DNA of 64,000 nt from Acidobacteriota bacterium (GCA_947470805.1 CANIVU010000025.1:18863-82862); one strand, 5' to 3'. Positions 25,053 to 33,767 are shown, numbered from the stretch's first letter. Notes: generated from the sequence alone by a model not told the origin. Numbers and translations: made by a program.

Positions 25053-26384
25053 ATGGCCGATGGGAATTTCGTGAATCCGGCGCCTGTGGAAGCCGCTGAA
25101 CGCGTCGAAGCGTTGGACACTGTTCGCGGTTTCGCGCTGCTCGGAATTCTGCTCATGAACATCTGCAGCTTCGGCATGCCCTCCGCCGCCGAGAGCAATC
25201 CCACCGTCTGGGGCGGCGCCACCGGTGCCGATTTCTGGCTCTGGTGGATCCAGTCCGTCTTCTGGAGCGGCAAAATGCGCGCGCTCTTCTCCCTCTGTTT
25301 TGGAGCAGGCGTCATCTACCTGACGACGCGATCCGAATCACGCGGCGCCTCCGCCGCCGACGTCTACTATCGCCGCACCTTCTGGCTCATGGCCTTCGGC
25401 ATCGCCCACGCCTACCTCCTCTGGTATGGCGATATCCTTTACCCCTACGCGCTGATGGGCCTCCTGCTCTACCCGCTCCGCAAGCTGCCAGCTCGATGGC
25501 TCACAGCCATTGGCGTCCTGATGATTCTCGGCGCCTGCGGCCAGACGTGGCAGCAAACCAACGAAATGCGGGACGCCCGCGACAGCTACCGCGCCATCCC
25601 CGAACACGCGCAGGTATCGAAAGAGGTTGAAGGCGCGCGCGGCGCCTACACCGGCATGCTGGCCGACTGGCAACCCTCGCCCGCCAAAATCGACCAGGAA
25701 CTGAAAGCCTATCGCGGAACTTACGCCGAGGCCTTCGCCAGCCGTTCCGCCGCCCGCTCCGGTTGGGATTCCCAACCCTACTACAGCACTGGCTCCTGGG
25801 ATTTCCTCGCCTTCATGCTCCTCGGCATGGCATTCGCCAAATGGGGCGTCCTGGCCGGCGCCTGGCCGCGCAACGCCTATCTGTGGGTCGCCGTCATCTG
25901 CCTATCCGCCGGCACGGCCGTCGGCGTCTGGGCAGCCAATCATGAAGCCGCCTCCGGCTTCGCCCCCATCGCCGCCATGGAAAGCTACACCGTCTACCAA
26001 CCCGTCCGCCTGCTGATGGGCCTCGGTTATCTCGCCGCCATCGTCGGCATCGTCCAACAGGGCTGGCTCACGTGGCTCACCCACCCGCTCTCCGCCGTCG
26101 GCAGAATGGCGTTTTCCAACTACATCATGCACACCGTCATCTGCACGACACTCTTCTACGGGCACGGCCTCGGTTGGTTCGGCAAACTCAAGCGCCACGA
26201 ACTCTACTACGTCGTCGCGGCCATCTGGCTGCTACAACTCATCGTCAGTCCGCTCTGGCTCCGCGCTTACCGCTTCGGCCCGCTCGAATGGTGCTGGCGC
26301 TCGCTCACCTACTGGCAGCGGCAGCCCATGCGCATCGCCCCGCCTACTTCCGGACAATCACTTCCCGAAGAGAATCCTGCGTAA
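25053..26384 (+). CDS. DUF418 family membrane protein
   Basis: Polytopic inner-membrane protein of 443 residues. The N-terminus carries the DUF418 signature ERVEALDTVRGFALLGILLMNI, and SLCFGAGVIYLTTR follows. The C-terminal half contains VGRMAFSNYIMHTVICTTLFYGHGLG and PLEWCWRSLTYW, also standard for the family. About eight to ten membrane helices. Function is unknown; some members are linked to acyl transfer or nucleoside export. The start ATG 25053 has GGGGG about ten bases upstream. Confidence 0.9.
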   Translation: MADGNFVNPAPVEAAERVEALDTVRGFALLGILLMNICSFGMPSAAESNPTVWGGATGADFWLWWIQSVFWSGKMRALFSLCFGAGVIYLTTRSESRGASAADVYYRRTFWLMAFGIAHAYLLWYGDILYPYALMGLLLYPLRKLPARWLTAIGVLMILGACGQTWQQTNEMRDARDSYRAIPEHAQVSKEVEGARGAYTGMLADWQPSPAKIDQELKAYRGTYAEAFASRSAARSGWDSQPYYSTGSWDFLAFMLLGMAFAKWGVLAGAWPRNAYLWVAVICLSAGTAVGVWAANHEAASGFAPIAAMESYTVYQPVRLLMGLGYLAAIVGIVQQGWLTWLTHPLSAVGRMAFSNYIMHTVICTTLFYGHGLGWFGKLKRHELYYVVAAIWLLQLIVSPLWLRAYRFGPLEWCWRSLTYWQRQPMRIAPPTSGQSLPEENPA

Positions 26385-27027
26385 GGAAAAACTTCACCTG
26401 GCTGAAGTCTTTGAACAGCTTCTCCAGCGCGCGCGTCGAAAAGTACTGCGCCGGCTTCCGATACCCGCGGCCCACCATCTTGATCTGGTTCCGCGCCTGG
26501 ATGCGATACGAATACGACGGAACTTCCACCTGCTTCTCGTCCGTGTGGAACACCGTCAGCAACTGCCCGCCCTTGTGCAACGTCGCATGCAACTGGCAGA
26601 TCGCGGCCTCCAACATCGCCGGCGACAGATACTGCAACGAATCCCAAACCAGAATCCCGTCCAGCGAATCGTCGTCGAAGTTCAAGACCTTCGATTGAAA
26701 CGCCTCAATCCGCAGCTCGTTCTCCTGGTTGGCGTAGAAATCGCCATCCCCGAACGACTCATCGAGCGAACGCACAAAGTTGTCATACCGCAACTTGTGC
26801 CCCAAATCGTTGAAGAAAACAGTGTTCTCCTGGTTCGACACCCCCAGGTCCAACACCATCAGTCCCACTTGCCCTTGGAACGCCTGAAAGAACTGGTCCA
26901 GCGCGCTACTCTGCCGGCTGAATTCACGCAAAGGCGCTCTCTCCGGTATAGGCGCCATGGCCGGCGCGGCAGCTGCATGGGGCTCGGGGGCCCCACCGCC
27001 AAACAGACGTTGCCATCCTTCTTTCAT
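26344..27027 (-). CDS. SAM-dependent methyltransferase-like protein
   Basis: A 227-residue soluble protein with a class I methyltransferase-like Rossmann fold: VGLMVLDLGVSNQENTVFF as motif I (atypical, lacking the usual GxGxG), DDDSLDGILVWDSLQYL around motif IV and LHKGGQLLTVFH as motif VI. The N-terminal 35 residues are alanine/proline-rich and disordered. Catalytic activity is uncertain because motif I is weak. ATG 27027 is preferred over the GTG just before it. It lies 15 bases after the bactofilin gene on the same strand and overlaps DUF418 convergently by 41 bases. Confidence 0.75.
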   Translation of the reverse strand: MKEGWQRLFGGGAPEPHAAAAPAMAPIPERAPLREFSRQSSALDQFFQAFQGQVGLMVLDLGVSNQENTVFFNDLGHKLRYDNFVRSLDESFGDGDFYANQENELRIEAFQSKVLNFDDDSLDGILVWDSLQYLSPAMLEAAICQLHATLHKGGQLLTVFHTDEKQVEVPSYSYRIQARNQIKMVGRGYRKPAQYFSTRALEKLFKDFSQVKFFLTQDSLREVIVRK

Positions 27028-27042
27028 CACGAGCTTGCAATG

Positions 27043-27606
27043 CTATTTAGAATTAGATCCGCCCGCGGTCGCGCCCAGGCTCTGCTGCGTCGGCTTCTCG
27101 GCGGCAGGCTTCGCCACCTCGGCGGCTTTGGCCGGCTCCGGCTTCACGTCAACCCGGATCATCTCCAGGCTGCCGCGCAGGTCGGCGCCCTCTTCAATCG
27201 AAATCTTGGCGTACCGGATGTCGCCAACCAAGTTCGCGCCCTTCCGGATATCCACCCGGCCCGAGGCTTCGATGTTGCCTTTCAACTGCCCCAGGACAAC
27301 CACGTCCCGCGCCTTCACGTTGGCGACAACACGCCCGTTCGGCCCGATCGTCACCCGGTTCTCCTGCGCCTCCACGCTGCCTTCCACGGCACCGTCGATC
27401 ACCAGGTCTTCTTTACTCAGAATCTGGCCCTTGATCAGGACCGACTTTCCGATCGTGGCCGTGCCACGCGGCACGTCCGGTTCAAAACTCCGCGCGGGCA
27501 TTGTTGACACAGGGATCCCCTCTCTCGCCGGTTCCGGACTGCTGGGCGTATTCCCGAGCGGCCGCGTTGGCTCGTCTTCGTTCTTACGTCGATTCCACAT
27601 TGACAT
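27043..27606 (-). CDS. Bactofilin
   Basis: Cytoskeletal polymer-forming protein of 187 residues. The bactofilin beta-helix core spans about residues 48-155: ATIGKSVLIKGQILSKEDLVIDG, GSVEAQENRVTIG, VVVLGQLKGNIEASGRVDIRKGANLVGDI. Both tails are polar, proline/alanine-rich and flexible, as in other bactofilins. ATG 27606 has GGAGGT six bases upstream. Such filaments position cell-wall or surface machinery. It forms a unit with the methyltransferase-like gene that follows. Confidence 0.94.
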   Translation of the reverse strand: MSMWNRRKNEDEPTRPLGNTPSSPEPAREGIPVSTMPARSFEPDVPRGTATIGKSVLIKGQILSKEDLVIDGAVEGSVEAQENRVTIGPNGRVVANVKARDVVVLGQLKGNIEASGRVDIRKGANLVGDIRYAKISIEEGADLRGSLEMIRVDVKPEPAKAAEVAKPAAEKPTQQSLGATAGGSNSK

Positions 27607-27744
27607 ACCTCTACCTCCAGCCGGGGCCCGGCAAAATTCAATCGTAAACCCCACACCAGTAAAAGGCAACGATTACTAACCGCTTCCAGTAACTTCGTTA
27701 GTCCTATACCTAAGTAAACACGGGCCTACACACGCGGATTCCCC

Positions 27745-27773
27745 TTGCCAGTAGTTGTTGCAACAGGTATAGT
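27745..27773 (+). promoter_or_regulatory. marR promoter with operator in the spacer
   Basis: TTGCCA (27745-27750), a 17-base spacer and TATAGT (27768-27773) make a good sigma-70-type promoter. The start codon follows six bases after the -10 element and there is no ribosome site, so the transcript is probably leaderless. The spacer holds the palindrome TGTTGCAACA (27756-27765). Confidence 0.65.
27752..27770 (+). promoter_or_regulatory. MarR operator, copy 1
   Basis: TAGTTGTTGCAACAGGTAT with a perfect 10-bp palindromic core. It matches copy 2 (28263-28281) at 17 of 19 bases. Placed between -35 and -10, binding would block the marR promoter, implying autoregulation. Confidence 0.6.
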
Positions 27774-27779
27774 GCGGTC

Positions 27780-28265
27780 ATGCCCGGCCGCCTCCAATCG
27801 GAAATCCGCCAATCCCGCCCCTTCCCCCATCCCGCCGAAGAGGCGTTCCTCAACCTCCAACGTACCGCCGGCTGGCTCCTCCGCGGCGTCGAAGATACCC
27901 TCCACCCCTTCGGCCTCACCCACGCCCAGTACAACGTCCTCCGCATCCTCGCCGGCGCCGGCCCCTCCGGCCTGCCCTGCGGCGAAGTCGCCGCCCGCAT
28001 GATCACTCGCGACCCGGATATGACGCGCCTTCTCGACCGCATGGAAAAACGTGGCCTCGTCCAGCGCGCCCGCGCCGCCACCGATCGCCGCGTGGTCCGC
28101 GCCCACCTCACCCCCGAAGCCGCCACCCTCCTGCGCTCCCTCGAAAAGCCGGTCCGCGATGCCATCCGCGGCCCCCTCGGGCCCCTCGGCGCTGCCAAAC
28201 TCGAACAACTCACCGCCCTCCTCGAAGAGATCCGAATCCAAATGGAATCGGGCACATCTATATAG
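27780..28265 (+). CDS. MarR family transcriptional regulator
   Basis: Winged-helix repressor of 161 residues. Helices LTHAQYNVLRILAGAGPSG and PCGEVAARMITRDPDMTRLLDRMEKRGLVQRARAATDRRVV are the MarR recognition helix and wing. MarR proteins usually respond to phenolics or oxidants. It sits directly before the pirin gene, and matched palindromes lie at its own promoter and before pirin. Start ATG 27780 is fixed by the leaderless promoter arrangement. Confidence 0.93.
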   Translation: MPGRLQSEIRQSRPFPHPAEEAFLNLQRTAGWLLRGVEDTLHPFGLTHAQYNVLRILAGAGPSGLPCGEVAARMITRDPDMTRLLDRMEKRGLVQRARAATDRRVVRAHLTPEAATLLRSLEKPVRDAIRGPLGPLGAAKLEQLTALLEEIRIQMESGTSI

Positions 28266-28281
28266 TTGTTGTAACAGATAT
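28263..28281 (+). promoter_or_regulatory. MarR operator, copy 2, before pirin
   Basis: TAGTTGTTGTAACAGATAT, overlapping the marR stop codon. Core TGTTGTAACA (28267-28276) is the copy 1 core with one change. It lies just upstream of the strong ribosome site AGGAGG (28286-28291), so pirin is likely under the same regulator. Confidence 0.6.
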
Positions 28282-28296
28282 CGTTAGGAGGTTTTT

Positions 28297-28990
28297 ATGA
28301 TCACCGTCCGCCACGCCGCCGACCGGGGCAAAACCAACATCGGCTGGCTCGATAGCAAGCACTCGTTCTCCTTCGGCCGTTATTACAGCCCGGAAAACAT
28401 GGGCTTCCGCAGCCTGCGCGTCATCAATGACGACCGCGTTCGCCCCGCCGCCGGCTTCGGCCGCCACCCCCACCGGGATATGGAAATCATCTCCTGGGTA
28501 CTCTCCGGCGAACTCGCCCACGAAGATTCCACCGGCTCCCGCGCCGTCCTCAAACCGGGCCACGTCCAGCGCATGAGCGCCGGCACCGGCATCGTCCACA
28601 GTGAGTTCAACGGCTCCCAAACCGAACCCGTCCACTTCCTGCAAATCTGGATCGAGCCCAACAAGGACGGCATCCCGCCGCGCTTTGAGGATCTCGCCAT
28701 CGCCCCCGAAGAGGTCCAGGGCAAACTGCGCCTCATCGCCTCGCCCGACGGCCGCAATGGCAGCTCGGTCATCCAGCAGGATGCGCTTATCTACATCACC
28801 GCCCTCGACGAGGGCCAACAACTGTCCCGTCGCCCCCGGCCGCTACGCTTGGGTGCAGGTGGCAACGGGATCGGTGAACCTGAACGGCACAAAACTCGAA
28901 ACCGGCGACGGCGCTGCGATCAGCGAAGAGACCCTGTTAACCCTCCACGGCACAGAGAAGAGCGATATCCTACTCTTCGACCTCGCATGA
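28297..28990 (+). pseudogene. Pirin family protein, frameshifted
   Basis: Cupin-type pirin (YhhW-like). The first frame encodes about 177 residues with the pirin metal site intact: HPHRD (H57, H59) and VHSEF (H101, E103). Near 28826-28830 similarity moves to the next frame, which continues VAPGRYAWVQVATGSVNLNG and ends SDILLFDLA at TGA 28990, the normal pirin C-terminus. One extra base (for example in the CCC at 28826-28828) explains this. Without correction the first frame runs on into the next gene as a false fusion. It may be a real mutation or a sequencing error. AGGAGG lies five bases before the start. Confidence 0.8.
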
Positions 28991-30021
28991 TCCTCGCACT
29001 CGCCCTTCTTCCCCTGTTGAACCTGACGCCCGCCGATGGCACCGCCCCCTGGCGCCAACCGCAACTGGCCATGCACGGCGCCACCGCCGTCCTCGCCTAC
29101 GGTGCCGGCAACGACGTGTTCGCGGCCGTGTCGAAGGACGGCGGTAAGTCCTTCGGCGCGCCCGTCCTCGTCGGCAACGCCGGCGTCATCTCCCTCGGAC
29201 GCCACCGCGGCCCACGCGTCGCCATCAGCGGTGGCGCCATCGTCATCGCCGCCATTTCCGGCGAAAAGGGCAAGGGACAGGACGGCGAGCTCTTTGCCTG
29301 GCGCTCCACCGATGGCGGCAAATCCTGGTCGAAACAAAAGCAGATCTCCGACGTCCCCGGCGCCGCCCGCGAAGGCCTCCACGCCCTCGCCGCCGGTCCC
29401 AACGGCACCTTCTTCGCCACCTGGCTCGACCTCCGTCAAAAAGGCACCCGCCTGATGGCCACCATCTCCAAGGACGGCGGCCAAACCTGGTCCCCCAACT
29501 TCTCCGTCTACGAATCGCCCGACGGCCATATCTGCGAATGCTGCCACCCCTCGGCCGTCATCGCCGCCGATGGCACCATCCAAGTCATGTTCCGCAACTG
29601 GCTCGGCGGCTCCCGCGACATGTGGCTGGCCACCTCGCGCGACCACGGCAAAACCTTCACCGCCACAAAAGTCGGCGAAGGAACCTGGGTCCTCAACGCC
29701 TGCCCCATGGACGGCGGCGGCTTGGCCGCCAAGGCCAACGGCGAAGTCGTCACCTCCTGGCGCCGCGACAAGCAGATCTTCTGGACCGATGGTGCGAAGT
29801 TCCAAGCCCCCGATTGGACCGGCAAGGACTCCGCCCTCGCCCTCGATGCGCAAGGCAAGCCGGTCATCGTCTGGACCGAGGGCATGCGCGTCATGGCCTT
29901 CGACGGCGCCGTCCGCGAACTCGCCCCCCACGGCGGCTACGCTGCCGTCGCCGCCTCCAAGTCAGGTGTCCTCGCCGCTTGGGAATCCGGCAACGGCATC
30001 TCCGTTCAACGGCTCCGCTAA
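28987..30021 (+). CDS. Exported BNR-repeat (sialidase-like propeller) protein
   Basis: Secreted beta-propeller protein of 344 residues. A short signal peptide (MILALALLPLLNLTPADG) is followed by Asp-boxes SKDGGKSFG, STDGGKSWS, SKDGGQTWS and SRDHGKTFT. The sequence CECCHP in the middle (DGHICECCHPSAVIAADG) is a cysteine/histidine cluster that could bind metal. Classical sialidase catalytic residues are not evident, so enzymatic activity is doubtful. Its ATG overlaps the pirin stop (ATGA), so it belongs to the MarR-controlled unit. Confidence 0.85.
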   Translation: MILALALLPLLNLTPADGTAPWRQPQLAMHGATAVLAYGAGNDVFAAVSKDGGKSFGAPVLVGNAGVISLGRHRGPRVAISGGAIVIAAISGEKGKGQDGELFAWRSTDGGKSWSKQKQISDVPGAAREGLHALAAGPNGTFFATWLDLRQKGTRLMATISKDGGQTWSPNFSVYESPDGHICECCHPSAVIAADGTIQVMFRNWLGGSRDMWLATSRDHGKTFTATKVGEGTWVLNACPMDGGGLAAKANGEVVTSWRRDKQIFWTDGAKFQAPDWTGKDSALALDAQGKPVIVWTEGMRVMAFDGAVRELAPHGGYAAVAASKSGVLAAWESGNGISVQRLR

Positions 30022-30024
30022 CGC

Positions 30025-31236
30025 CTACTCCGCCAAGGCTCCAACCGCCATCCCAGGCTTCAATACGATATCGGTCGCCAGCACCACCCGATCCCCCGCG
30101 GCCACGCCCTCGGTCACCTGCGCATGTGTGATGTTGGTCACCCCAATTTTCACCGCGCGCCACTGCACCGTATTCCCAGCCACGACGTAAACACCCTGCA
30201 CGCCGTTCTCCCGCCGCAACGCCTCTTTCGGAATCGTCACCGCCTGCGCCGCCTCGCGCGACCGAATCGCCGCGTTGATATTGGCACCTGGCGGCAGCGT
30301 CTTGTCGTCATTCGGGATTCGCACCGACACCTCGCCCACCTGCCGCGTGCCCATCGTCACAATCTGCAACGGCATCTTCTCCACGCGCCCTTCCCACTGT
30401 TTCCCCGGCATCGCGTCCCACGTGATCACCGCCGGCATCCCCGGCGCCACACGGCCCAACTCGGGCTCGTCGATAAACACCTTCACCACCAGCTCATCCA
30501 CCCGTCCAATGTTCGCAACCAGATCCCCCGGGTTCAAAAACGCCCCCGCCCGCGGATCCACCTGATAGACAACCCCAGCCATCGGGGCCCGCAACACACC
30601 CTGCTTCTGCTTATCCCGCGCCGCCGCCACCGCCGTCCGCGCCTCCCGCAACCGCGCTTCCAGCACGCTCCGATCAGCCGCCGTAAACAACACCGCCCGC
30701 CGCGACTGCAGCGCATTCCGCTGCTGCTGCAACTGCGCCAGCCGGTCCTCCAGCACCTGCGCCTCCTGCTTGGTCGCCGCGTTCTTGGCAATCAACCGTC
30801 GCACCGTCGCCAGCTCTTTGTCTGTCTGTTGCCGCTCCAACGCCAACTTCGCCAACTGCCCGTCGATATCGGCCAGATCCGACGCCCGCCCGCCGCTCTG
30901 CTGCACATTCAACTCTGCCTGCACCTGCGCCACGCGCGCCTCGGCCGCCTCCACCGCGTTTTGATACTCGGCGTTATCGATCTCCGCCACCACCGCCCCA
31001 ACCCCAACCGTCTGCCCCTTCTCCACGCGCAGTTTCGCCAGCGTCCCGGCCCGCTCCGCCCGGACAGCCGCATACGCCGCCGGTTCCACCTTCCCATTCG
31101 TCACCAGCGTGTCCACCAGCGGACCGGTCTTGGCCACCGTAAAACGCACCTCCGGGGGCGCATTCTTGATCTGCACCGCCCACCACAATCCGCCGCCAAT
31201 CACCGCGACGGGCACCAACCAAAAAGCACGCTTCAT
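30025..31236 (-). CDS. HlyD/RND-type periplasmic adaptor
   Basis: Membrane-fusion protein of 403 residues for an efflux or ABC export complex. Residues 7-22 form an N-terminal membrane anchor. A lipoyl half-domain follows (GTLAKLRVEKGQTVGVGAVVAEID), then a long coiled coil (about 95-215), the second lipoyl half (GVLRAPMAGVVYQVDPRAGAFLNPGDLVANI) and beta-barrel and membrane-proximal domains ending AAGDRVVLATDIVLKPGMAV. No pump or permease gene adjoins it. It is transcribed just after a 177-residue protein of unknown function (four-base gap). Confidence 0.92.
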   Translation of the reverse strand: MKRAFWLVPVAVIGGGLWWAVQIKNAPPEVRFTVAKTGPLVDTLVTNGKVEPAAYAAVRAERAGTLAKLRVEKGQTVGVGAVVAEIDNAEYQNAVEAAEARVAQVQAELNVQQSGGRASDLADIDGQLAKLALERQQTDKELATVRRLIAKNAATKQEAQVLEDRLAQLQQQRNALQSRRAVLFTAADRSVLEARLREARTAVAAARDKQKQGVLRAPMAGVVYQVDPRAGAFLNPGDLVANIGRVDELVVKVFIDEPELGRVAPGMPAVITWDAMPGKQWEGRVEKMPLQIVTMGTRQVGEVSVRIPNDDKTLPPGANINAAIRSREAAQAVTIPKEALRRENGVQGVYVVAGNTVQWRAVKIGVTNITHAQVTEGVAAGDRVVLATDIVLKPGMAVGALAE

Positions 31237-31240
31237 AAAA

Positions 31241-31774
31241 TCAAAAACTCTTTCCGGCGCAGTAATCGAACAGAATCTGCCACTCCGCCAGTTGCACCTG
31301 TTCCAATATCAGATGCCGCCCGGCGCCCGCCCGGTCGCAGGCATCAATGAACGCCCGCGCATCCCAACGTGCCCCGGTCGCGTAGCCCAGCGCCTTCGCC
31401 GCCGCATTCACGGCGGGAAAAACCGCATGCTGTCCAACACGGCCAAACCAGTACCCGGCGTTCCAGGCATCCGGCTCCATGCGATGCAGAATCCCATGGC
31501 AATAGCTACCCTCAGCCGTCTTCAGATCCTGCGCAATCGAATGCGATTCGTCAAAAAAACCAAAGTACATCCACAGCCCCGCGTGCGCCGCCTCCGGCCT
31601 GGCCGCCTCCGGGAATAGTTCCCGCGTAGGCCGACGCAACAGCCGCGCCAACTCCGCGTCCGTACTCCGCGGCGACACCAACGGCATCAGCCGCCGGCCG
31701 TCCTCGGCAAGCGCAAGCATCTTCGCGGCTTCAGGGCCGTACAGTCCGGGGTTCCACTCCATGCCAAATTTCAT
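31241..31774 (-). CDS. Protein of unknown function
   Basis: A 177-residue soluble protein, start ATG 31774 (MKFGMEWNPGLY). Histidine- and aromatic-rich segments such as SYCHGILHRMEPDAWNAGYWFGRVGQH suggest a ligand or metal site, but no family is recognised with confidence. No signal peptide. It precedes the HlyD adaptor by four bases, so the two are likely co-transcribed. The open frame continues upstream antisense to the patatin gene, which is not considered coding. Confidence 0.72.
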   Translation of the reverse strand: MKFGMEWNPGLYGPEAAKMLALAEDGRRLMPLVSPRSTDAELARLLRRPTRELFPEAARPEAAHAGLWMYFGFFDESHSIAQDLKTAEGSYCHGILHRMEPDAWNAGYWFGRVGQHAVFPAVNAAAKALGYATGARWDARAFIDACDRAGAGRHLILEQVQLAEWQILFDYCAGKSF

Positions 31775-31816
31775 TGTGCCAGATGCGGCGGGACCACCAC
31801 CGGTAACATAGGAAAC

Positions 31817-32551
31817 ATGAACGCGGCCGAACAGCGAACCCGATGCCGCGCGCTCGTGCTCAGCGGCGGCGGATTTTTCGGCGCCTTCCAGGCCGGTGCC
31901 CACGGCGCCATGGGCGACTTCGACCTGATCGTCGGTGCCTCCGCCGGCGCCCTCAACGGCTACGCCATCGCCAGCGGCATGCCCCCTGAAGAACTGCAAT
32001 CCCTCTGGCTCCACGCCGCCACCTCCGCCCGTCCCGGCCTCCACCTCCCCCGCTACTGGGGAGACGGCCTGATCGACACAAAAGCCCTCGAAGCCATGGT
32101 CCACACGCTCGTCCGCGACTGGCGCCCGCGTGTCCCCTTCGGCGTCGTCGTCAGCCAAGGCTGGCACGCCCGCCAGGTGCTGATCGAAAACAGCGCCATC
32201 ACCGTCCAAGTCCTCCTCGCCTCCTGCGCCGTCCCCTTCCTCCTCCCGGCAAAGTACATCGACGGCCGCCTCTCCTTCGATGGCGGCCTCCGCGACGCCT
32301 GCCCCCTCTGGCCCGCCCGCGCCATGGGCGCCACCGAAATCGTAGCCGTCAACGTCTGGACCCACCTCCCCGTCTGGTGGCCCGGCCAGCACCGCCGCGC
32401 CGCGCGCGGCCTCGAAAACACCGTTACTATGGTCGAGCCATCCGCCGCTCTCGGCCCACTCCGCGCCAGCGCCCTCGCCTCTCCCGAAACCATTCAGTCC
32501 TGGATCACGCTCGGACGCCAGACGGCCGAGGCCATTTTTGCGCGACAATAA
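31817..32551 (+). CDS. Patatin-like phospholipase
   Basis: Lipid acyl hydrolase of 244 residues. The oxyanion hole is LVLSGGGFFGAF; the nucleophile elbow GASAG has S42; the catalytic aspartate is D155 in FDGGLRDACP. This is the normal Ser-Asp dyad layout. No signal peptide, so it acts in the cytoplasm or at the inner membrane. A TAACAT element lies seven bases before the start and could be a -10. Divergent from the unknown gene at 31774, 42 bases away. Confidence 0.93.
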   Translation: MNAAEQRTRCRALVLSGGGFFGAFQAGAHGAMGDFDLIVGASAGALNGYAIASGMPPEELQSLWLHAATSARPGLHLPRYWGDGLIDTKALEAMVHTLVRDWRPRVPFGVVVSQGWHARQVLIENSAITVQVLLASCAVPFLLPAKYIDGRLSFDGGLRDACPLWPARAMGATEIVAVNVWTHLPVWWPGQHRRAARGLENTVTMVEPSAALGPLRASALASPETIQSWITLGRQTAEAIFARQ

Positions 32552-32562
32552 AAGAAAACTGT

Positions 32563-32922
32563 ATGCCAACCTACCGGATCTTTCGGATGAAGGAGCAGTC
32601 GCGGCTCTCATTTCGCGCTGCCCCGCATACGAGCGGTGAAACTGCCGTCAAGTTGAAAGACTATGTCGAGTCGGGCTCCGTCGAAGCCGACAGCACCTAC
32701 GAAGCCTGGGAATCGCTTCGCTCCACCAGCGAGCCGCTCGAAGTCGGCGATATTCTCGAAAGCGAGCTGGGCGGAATCAAGATTTGCAAGTACATCGGCT
32801 TCGAAGACGCCAAGTGGATTGTCCCCGAATTGAAGCCGGTCCTCGAAGGCCTCGCCGCCATCCCAGCCGAACCAGTTGCCGCCGGAGCCCCCACGCCCGA
32901 CGCCACTGCGGGTAAACTATAA
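32563..32922 (+). CDS. Small protein of unknown function
   Basis: A 119-residue acidic protein, MPTYRIFRMKEQSRLSFR at the start, with an ordered middle (KLKDYVESGSVEADSTYEAWESL, EVGDILESELGGIKICKYIGFEDAKW) and a disordered alanine/proline C-terminus. Not recognised. It lies 11 bases after patatin and 2 bases before the 2H phosphoesterase, so all three are probably one operon. Confidence 0.75.
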   Translation: MPTYRIFRMKEQSRLSFRAAPHTSGETAVKLKDYVESGSVEADSTYEAWESLRSTSEPLEVGDILESELGGIKICKYIGFEDAKWIVPELKPVLEGLAAIPAEPVAAGAPTPDATAGKL

Positions 32923-32924
32923 GT

Positions 32925-33515
32925 ATGGAAAGCGGCTTCCGGCCGTCCATGCCAGGCCCCGAAGGGGATAGTGCCGGCCGGATTAACCAATACGCACTGG
33001 TCGCGTATATCGATGGCAAGCTCGGAGACTTCCTTTTCCGCCTGCGTCAGGAGATCGTGCCCGGCTGCAATCTCCGTTCCCACGTCTCCATCCTCCCGCC
33101 GCGTCCGCTCACCGGCGCCGAGGCCGACGCCACCGCCTTCCTCCAGGCCAGCACCCGTGCCCAGGCGGCCTTCGCCGTCACCCTCAGCGAGATCGAAATC
33201 TTCCCGGTCACCAACGTCATCTACATCGGCATCGGCGGTGGGCTCCCCGAATTGCACGCCATGCACGGCAAGTTCAACGCACAAGCCTTGCACTACACGG
33301 AACCCTTCCCCTTCCACCCGCACATCACGCTGGCGCAGGAGATTGCCCCCGACGCCCACCGCGACGTACATCAGTTGTGCCTCGGCCGCTGGAAGGAATA
33401 CGACGGTCCCCGCCACTTCCCGGTGGAGACGCTCACCTTCGTCCAGAACACCTCGAAATGTGGCTGGCTCGACCTCGCCGAAACCCATCTCGAAATGGCC
33501 GGCTCCCGGCTTTAG
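32925..33515 (+). CDS. 2H phosphoesterase / 2'-5' RNA ligase-like protein
   Basis: A 196-residue protein with the two HxS/T motifs of the 2H superfamily: SHVSILPP (H53, S55) and FHPHITLAQ (H133, T135). Spacing and length fit LigT/YjcG-type proteins, which hydrolyse cyclic or 2'-5' phosphodiesters. The real substrate is unknown. Last of a three-gene run after patatin. Confidence 0.87.
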   Translation: MESGFRPSMPGPEGDSAGRINQYALVAYIDGKLGDFLFRLRQEIVPGCNLRSHVSILPPRPLTGAEADATAFLQASTRAQAAFAVTLSEIEIFPVTNVIYIGIGGGLPELHAMHGKFNAQALHYTEPFPFHPHITLAQEIAPDAHRDVHQLCLGRWKEYDGPRHFPVETLTFVQNTSKCGWLDLAETHLEMAGSRL

Positions 33516-33700
33516 TACTTCGCCACGGCGTCGATCTTGTCCATCCGGACCAGAATCTTGCTGAACTCGCGGCTCTTACCTTCCACGAATTCCAGCCCCA
33601 CCGCCGTCACCAGCATCGGGATCGCCTGGCCGGCGACATAGAGCTGCACGCTCTTGTTTTCCTTCTGGCTCGCCAACAGCAACTCACGAAAATCGTCCAT
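33512..33700 (-). CDS. Small conserved protein of unknown function
   Basis: A 62-residue protein (MDDFRELLLASQKENKSVQLYV to DKIDAVAKY). Compact alpha/beta make-up with a likely small barrel. ATG 33700 has AGGAG at eight bases; the in-frame ATG 33706 is too close to it. Follows the LptF-LptG gene on the same strand after 67 bases and overlaps the 2H gene by four bases. Confidence 0.7.
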   Translation of the reverse strand: MDDFRELLLASQKENKSVQLYVAGQAIPMLVTAVGLEFVEGKSREFSKILVRMDKIDAVAKY

Positions 33701-33767
33701 GTTCATTTCTCCTTGTACTAATCAAGGCGCAAACGAACCAGGAATCATCGCATGCCCGTTAAAATTT

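Noticed and set aside
31241..32611. A 456-codon minus-strand frame extending the 177-residue unknown gene
   Set aside because: The extra part is antisense to patatin and acidic/glycine-rich; MKFGMEW at 31774 is a natural start.
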